Source: Amycolatopsis sp. NBC_00345 (GTDB lineage: Bacteria > Actinomycetota > Actinomycetes > Mycobacteriales > Pseudonocardiaceae). Taken from it: DNA of 64,000 nt. The notes beneath the pieces are model-generated. The model saw nothing but the letters and a program-made list of their open reading frames with translations. It had not been told where the DNA came from and did not search any database. The translations under genes and the position numbers were made by a program. The stretch covers positions 6,944,001 to 7,008,000 of the forward strand of contig NZ_CP107995.1 of NCBI RefSeq assembly GCF_036116635.1, read 5' to 3'. Shown piece after piece: positions 60,230 to 64,000 of this stretch (its first letter is position 1; the number at the start of each line of letters is the position of its first letter).

Positions 60230-61756
60230 ATGGTGATGGGGTTGACGGCGCCTCAATCGGCCGGCGGCCAGTCGGCGCTGGACCGGTCACGGGTCCTGCT
60301 CGCCCGGGCCGGGTGGCTGCCGATCGGCGTGGCCGTGGTGTCGGCGCTGGTGTTCTTACTGGTGCGCGGACATCTGATCGACGACACGTACATCACGTTG
60401 AGCTACGCCCGCAATCTCGCCTTCCACGGGCAGTGGGGACTGCTGGCCGGGGACAACGCCAACACGGCGACCTCGCCGTTGAACGTGCTTTGCCTGGCGG
60501 CGCTGACCTTTGTGGTGCGGGACGCGGTATTCGCCGCGGGCTTGCTGTACGTCGCGGGCCAGGTGGCGCTGGTGCTCGCCCTGCGCCGGCTCGGCGCGGC
60601 CACCGGACTGCCCGGCTGGTTCCCGGTGCTCACGATCACCGCGCTGACGGTCAACCCGCTGCTGGTGTCGTCGATCGGGATGGAGGTCGGGCTGGGCGCG
60701 GCGGGGCTCGCCTGGCTGCTCGTTCTTTCGGTGGAACGACGACCCTTCGCGTTCGGCTTGGTCGCCGGCGCGCTGGCGCTGGTCCGCGTTGACCTCCTGA
60801 TCTTCGTGGCGGTGATCTTCGTGGCCCGGCGGCGGTTCTGGGTCGGCGCCCGGCGCAGCGTGCGCGGCGCCGTGCTGGTCGCGGCGCCCTGGTTCGGGTT
60901 CAGCTGGGTGATGCTGGGCGCGGCGGTCCCGGACACCCTGGTCATCAAGACCCTGCAGGGCGCGCGGCAAGCCTGGGGGAAGTGGGAGTTCGGCAACGGC
61001 CCCGGGCTGTACTGGCAGGGGATGCCCGGGCAGACCGTGCTGTCGTTCCTGCCCGTCGGGCTGGCGCTGGCGGCCGGGTTGCGCTGGCTGATCCCGGTGG
61101 TGCGCGGAAACGCGGCCGGCCTTCGGCTGCTGCCGTTCGCCGTGCTCGCCGTGGCCGGAGCGGTGTACAGCCTGGCGTACGTCCAGTTGAAGGTGCCGCC
61201 GTACCACTGGTATTACGGGCCCGGCATCGTCGCGGCGACCGTGTTCGCCTGCGCGGTCACGGCCGGGCTCGCGCGCCGGGCCGAACGCGGGGTGAGCCTT
61301 TTCGTCGTCGTGGCGCTGATCGTCGGCAGCGTGGCGGGTTACGCCCGCGCCGGCGTGCCCCGCGACTTCGCCCCCTTGACCTCGAACTACACCTCCAGCA
61401 AGCAATACGCCGAGATCGGACGCGAGCTGGCCCGGCTGGCCCGCGGCCGGACCGTGGCCAGCGCCGACGAAATCGGCGTGCTCGCCTACACCTGCGACTG
61501 CGCGATCATCGACGTGTTCTCCGACCGCGGGCGGATGCCGCAGGAGATCGACGAACTCGAGTCGCGCAGCGGACGGTTGTCTCGCGGGCTGCTCAGGGTC
61601 AACTTCGCGTTCTTCGACTACACCGTGCGCCCGCGTTACCTCGACCTCGCCCTGCGGCGGATCAACGGCACCCCGCCGCCGGACTACCTCGCGACGTGGA
61701 CCATTTCCTCGCCACTCGCCGGGACCTCGCAGCTCTACCTCGTCCCCGCGTCCTGA
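60230..61756 (+). CDS. GT-C-type membrane glycosyltransferase-like protein
   Basis: A 508-residue protein with about ten membrane helices. The first extracytoplasmic loop has RGHLIDDTYITLSYARNLA followed by NTATSPLNVLCL, the same arrangement (acidic pair, then T-SPL/TSALW) seen in the AftB-like protein at 50.3-52.1 kb. The C-terminal soluble part includes ADEIGVLAYTCDCAIIDVFS. AAGGAG lies 10 nt before ATG 60230. It follows the sigma/membrane pair by 56 bp and could be controlled by it. Sugar donor and acceptor are unknown. Confidence 0.8.
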   Translation: MVMGLTAPQSAGGQSALDRSRVLLARAGWLPIGVAVVSALVFLLVRGHLIDDTYITLSYARNLAFHGQWGLLAGDNANTATSPLNVLCLAALTFVVRDAVFAAGLLYVAGQVALVLALRRLGAATGLPGWFPVLTITALTVNPLLVSSIGMEVGLGAAGLAWLLVLSVERRPFAFGLVAGALALVRVDLLIFVAVIFVARRRFWVGARRSVRGAVLVAAPWFGFSWVMLGAAVPDTLVIKTLQGARQAWGKWEFGNGPGLYWQGMPGQTVLSFLPVGLALAAGLRWLIPVVRGNAAGLRLLPFAVLAVAGAVYSLAYVQLKVPPYHWYYGPGIVAATVFACAVTAGLARRAERGVSLFVVVALIVGSVAGYARAGVPRDFAPLTSNYTSSKQYAEIGRELARLARGRTVASADEIGVLAYTCDCAIIDVFSDRGRMPQEIDELESRSGRLSRGLLRVNFAFFDYTVRPRYLDLALRRINGTPPPDYLATWTISSPLAGTSQLYLVPAS

Positions 61757-61801
61757 ATCGGCACCCGGCTCTTCGCGGTAGCGTCTTGTCCGAGCAGGCT
61801 G

Positions 61802-61851
61802 TTGACAAAATCGTGAGTGGACGGTTACATACTTTGTGACTGATCAATCAC
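61802..61851 (+). promoter_or_regulatory. promoter and TetR operator
   Basis: TTGACA (61802-61807), 17-bp spacer, TTACAT (61825-61830) form a sigma-70-type promoter. Its start site falls in the near-perfect 16-bp palindrome GTGACTGATCAATCAC (61836-61851), the likely operator of the TetR protein encoded just downstream, indicating autorepression. Confidence 0.7.
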
Positions 61852-61867
61852 TACGGAGGAGCCGCTC

Positions 61868-62497
61868 ATGGGGAACGAGCCCGGAACGTTCCGATCCACC
61901 GCGGACGCCCGCCGCTCGATCATCACCGAGCGGGCGGTCACGGTGTTCGCCCGCAGTGGCTACCGGGCCACGCCGGTTTCGGACGTGGCCGAGGCGGCCG
62001 GCATCTCCCCGGCGTACGTGTTCCGGCTCTACGACGGCAAACTCGGCCTGTTCCTGGCCGCGCTGGAGCACTGCCAGGATCGGGTGCTCGCCGCGATGAG
62101 CGAGGTCGCGGACCGGATGGCCGGCAAGGAGCCCGGCGTGGTGCTGTCGGCGATCGGCGACGCCTACGCCCAGCTGATCTCCGACCGCGACCTGCTGATG
62201 CTGCAGGTCCACGCCCTCAGCTCGGTGGACGTCCCCGAGATCGCCGCGGCCACCCGCCGGGGGATCGAGCGGACCGTCACCCTCCTCCAGGAGCGCACCG
62301 GTGCCCCCGACGCCGCGATCCAGCAGTTCCTCGCGTACGGCCAGCTCTGCCACCTCATCGTCGCCGCCGGCCTCACCGACCTCACCGACGACGGCGGCAA
62401 GGAACCGCGGTGGGCGAAGGTCCTGACCGAGGGGATGGCCCACCCCGACGCCGCCACCACCGACGCCGCTGAGCCCAGCGCCGCTTCCGGACACTGA
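61868..62497 (+). CDS. TetR-family transcriptional regulator
   Basis: A 209-residue repressor: N-terminal HTH (ITERAVTVFARSGYRATPVSDVAEAAGISPAYVFRLYDGKLGLF, about 20-62) and a helical ligand-binding domain with LMLQVHALSSVDVPEIAAA. GGAGGA lies about 8 nt before ATG 61868. No other gene is in the same direction downstream, so its targets beyond itself are unknown. Confidence 0.92.
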   Translation: MGNEPGTFRSTADARRSIITERAVTVFARSGYRATPVSDVAEAAGISPAYVFRLYDGKLGLFLAALEHCQDRVLAAMSEVADRMAGKEPGVVLSAIGDAYAQLISDRDLLMLQVHALSSVDVPEIAAATRRGIERTVTLLQERTGAPDAAIQQFLAYGQLCHLIVAAGLTDLTDDGGKEPRWAKVLTEGMAHPDAATTDAAEPSAASGH

Positions 62498-62527
62498 CCG
62501 ACCCAGAAGCCTCCCGGGCTGTTGCTC

Positions 62528-63895
62528 TCACCCGCGTTCATCAAGCACCTCCCGCAGCACGGCCCGCGGGTCCGCCGCGGTCAGGCGGGTGTGGGCGGCC
62601 ATCACCTGATCGCGGAACGCCGCGTCGTCGGGGAAGATCCGCCGCACGTCCAGCGGTGACGCGGCGGCGCGCAGTTCGGCGGCGAGCGGATCCCGCAGCG
62701 CGTCGGTGGCCACGTGCCGCAGCCACGCGGCGATCACGAACGGGATCCAGCGCGGACTCCGCCCGGCCGCGCGCAGATCGGCCACGGTGCCGAGCAGGCG
62801 GGGCCCGAGCTTCTGCGAGCCGTCGCTCGCGACCTGCGCGGTGGTGTGCCGCAACGCGGGGTTGGCGAAGCGTGCCAGCACCGTGTGGGCGTAGTCCTCA
62901 ACGTCCACTTCGGATGGTGGACGCAGTACCGGCAGGACGTCCTCGGCGATCATGCCCAGACAGGCCTGCCGGAGCACCGGGTCACGCACCGCGTCGGCGA
63001 TCGACTCGTGGCCAAGGAGCAGTCCGAAGTAGGCGAGCATCGAATGGCTCGCGTTGAGCACCCGCAGCTTCAGCCGTTCCCACGGCTCGACGTCCTTGGC
63101 CAGCACCGCGCCTACCCGCTCCCAGGCGGGCCGGGGTGCCGCGAAGTCGTCCTCGATCACCCACTGGCTGAACGGCTCGGTGACGACCAGTGCCTCGTCG
63201 CGGTAACCGAGCCGGTCTTCCGCCTCACGGCGGTCCACCTCGGTGGTCGCGGGCGCGATGCGGTCGACCATGCTGGCCGGGAACCGGACGTTGTCCTCGA
63301 TCCAGGTCGTCAGCGAGTCGAGCCCAGCCGCCGCGCAGAAGGACAGCACGAGGCCACACAGGAACGCTCCGTTGCCCGCCAGGTTGTCGCAGCACAACAG
63401 CGTGATCGGCGGCCCGCCGGCTCGGCGCTGGAGGCCGTGAACCAGTTGTCCCACCACGGTTTTCGACTGCCGTCCGGTGAGGTCGGCCGCGATCCCGGGG
63501 TCGGTGAGGTCCAGTTCGCCGGTGGCGGGGTCGTGCCGGTAGCCCTTCTCGGTGACGGTCAGCGTGACCACCTGTATCGACGGCCGCGCGAGCAGCCCGG
63601 GCACGGCTTCGCCGTCGACCACACCCGAAAGCGCGCCGACGACGCGCGGGGCCGCCGCGCCCTCGCCGCGCTCCAGCACCGTGTAGAGGTTGTCCTGGGG
63701 CTCAAGCTGCCGCCGGACGCGATCGCTGCGCTGGGTCACGCCGATGATGCCCCAGCCGCGGTCCCCGGTCACGCGCATCGCGTCTTCGGTGTACACCGCC
63801 TGGTGCGCCCGGTGGAACGCGCCGAGTCCCAAGTGGACGATCCCGGCGGCGTCCGGCCGGGCCGGCGCGGCCACCCGCGTCGAGAGCCGTTTCAT
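62528..63895 (-). CDS. mannitol dehydrogenase/fructuronate reductase family oxidoreductase
   Basis: A 455-residue polyol-specific long-chain dehydrogenase. The N-terminal IVHLGLGAFHRAHQAVY holds the NAD(P)-binding GxGxFxRxH motif (about 18-34), DNLAGNG follows at mid length, and the catalytic LKLRVLNASHSMLAYFG contains the K-x5-N-x2-H signature. It reduces fructuronate to mannonate or interconverts mannitol and fructose. The gene upstream ends like a mannonate dehydratase, so fructuronate reductase (UxuB-like) is the better guess. ATG 63895 follows that stop by 4 nt with GGTGAG overlapping it. Confidence 0.88.
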   Translation of the reverse strand: MKRLSTRVAAPARPDAAGIVHLGLGAFHRAHQAVYTEDAMRVTGDRGWGIIGVTQRSDRVRRQLEPQDNLYTVLERGEGAAAPRVVGALSGVVDGEAVPGLLARPSIQVVTLTVTEKGYRHDPATGELDLTDPGIAADLTGRQSKTVVGQLVHGLQRRAGGPPITLLCCDNLAGNGAFLCGLVLSFCAAAGLDSLTTWIEDNVRFPASMVDRIAPATTEVDRREAEDRLGYRDEALVVTEPFSQWVIEDDFAAPRPAWERVGAVLAKDVEPWERLKLRVLNASHSMLAYFGLLLGHESIADAVRDPVLRQACLGMIAEDVLPVLRPPSEVDVEDYAHTVLARFANPALRHTTAQVASDGSQKLGPRLLGTVADLRAAGRSPRWIPFVIAAWLRHVATDALRDPLAAELRAAASPLDVRRIFPDDAAFRDQVMAAHTRLTAADPRAVLREVLDERG

Positions 63896-63899
63896 GCGC

Positions 63900-64000
63900 T
63901 CACCAGTCATGTACCGACCCGTCACGACGGCGGTTGACGGGCAGGTACTTCGGGTCGTACGGGAACTTCGCCGCGGCCGCCTCGTCCACCTCGACGCCCA
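63900..64000 (-). CDS. mannonate dehydratase-like enolase-superfamily protein, C-terminal end only
   Basis: Only the last 32 codons are in the window: VEVDEAAAAKFPYDPKYLPV then NRRRDGSVHDW and stop. The ending FPY-x-YLPVNR-x-DG-x-x-x-W is characteristic of ManD/RspA-type D-mannonate dehydratases, which make 2-keto-3-deoxygluconate. It is in one operon with the fructuronate reductase-like gene, giving consecutive steps of glucuronate breakdown. Confidence 0.7.
   Translation of the reverse strand, partial: GVEVDEAAAAKFPYDPKYLPVNRRRDGSVHDW

Overview
This is a high-GC actinobacterial chromosome segment, most likely from the Pseudonocardiaceae (an Amycolatopsis-like organism; inference). Pointers are GC-rich codon use, many GTG starts, MprAB two-component genes almost colinear with the mycobacterial ones, a Ruc-type zinc-ribbon chaperone gene, an AftB-like arabinosyltransferase-family membrane protein, and ESX-like secreted proteins. 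Many promoters have a TANNNT hexamer 6-8 nt before the start codon, the actinobacterial leaderless-mRNA arrangement.

Left part (1-20.9 kb) is core genome. It keeps pieces of the mycobacterial Rv0981-Rv0993 neighbourhood: galU (partial), 5-formyl-THF cyclo-ligase, ruc, a SAF-domain protein, mscL, moaB2, a PepD/HtrA protease and mprAB. Inserted among these are a sugar-nucleotide epimerase, an MBL hydrolase, a membrane protein plus OmpR-type two-component operon, a five-gene operon (GT2 glycosyltransferase, DUF2064 protein, methyltransferase, sulfite-oxidase-like oxidoreductase with membrane domain, small membrane protein), deoR-galT, a TRIC/UPF0126 channel and an orphan NarL-type regulator.

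A tRNA-Arg(CCT) gene at 20849-20924 marks the left edge of an accessory island (about 21-46 kb). Eight genes run leftward from 42.9 to 21.0 kb: DUF262 protein, DUF3696-type ATPase, an unrecognised 302-aa protein, a Ser/Thr kinase, then a tightly coupled four-gene set: SNF2-family helicase, giant Eco57I-like adenine methyltransferase, 2165-aa DEAD/DUF1998 helicase with a nuclease-like C-terminal region, and a UvrD-type helicase with a RelE/ParE-like N-terminus. This set resembles class 1 DISARM (SNF2 helicase, N6-adenine methylase, helicase, DUF1998), but it lacks a visible phospholipase-D gene and ends in UvrD instead. The methyltransferase is broken twice: an in-frame TAG at codon 34 and an 876-bp IS5/IS427-like element inserted 51 codons before its original stop. 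A large unknown protein and a DnaQ-like exonuclease follow on the + strand.

Right part (46.6-64 kb) holds a multi-pass membrane protein, an AraC regulator with a SnoaL-like protein, two GT-C-type membrane proteins, and a compact operon of FAAL, acyl carrier protein, ESX-like small protein, a 1095-aa Gly/Ser/Pro-repeat protein and a 157-aa protein. Then come a truncated flavoprotein remnant behind three 14-bp repeats, an ECF sigma factor with a membrane-anchored partner, a TetR regulator with a clear promoter and operator, and the end of a hexuronate-catabolism operon (fructuronate reductase/mannitol dehydrogenase family after a mannonate-dehydratase-like gene).
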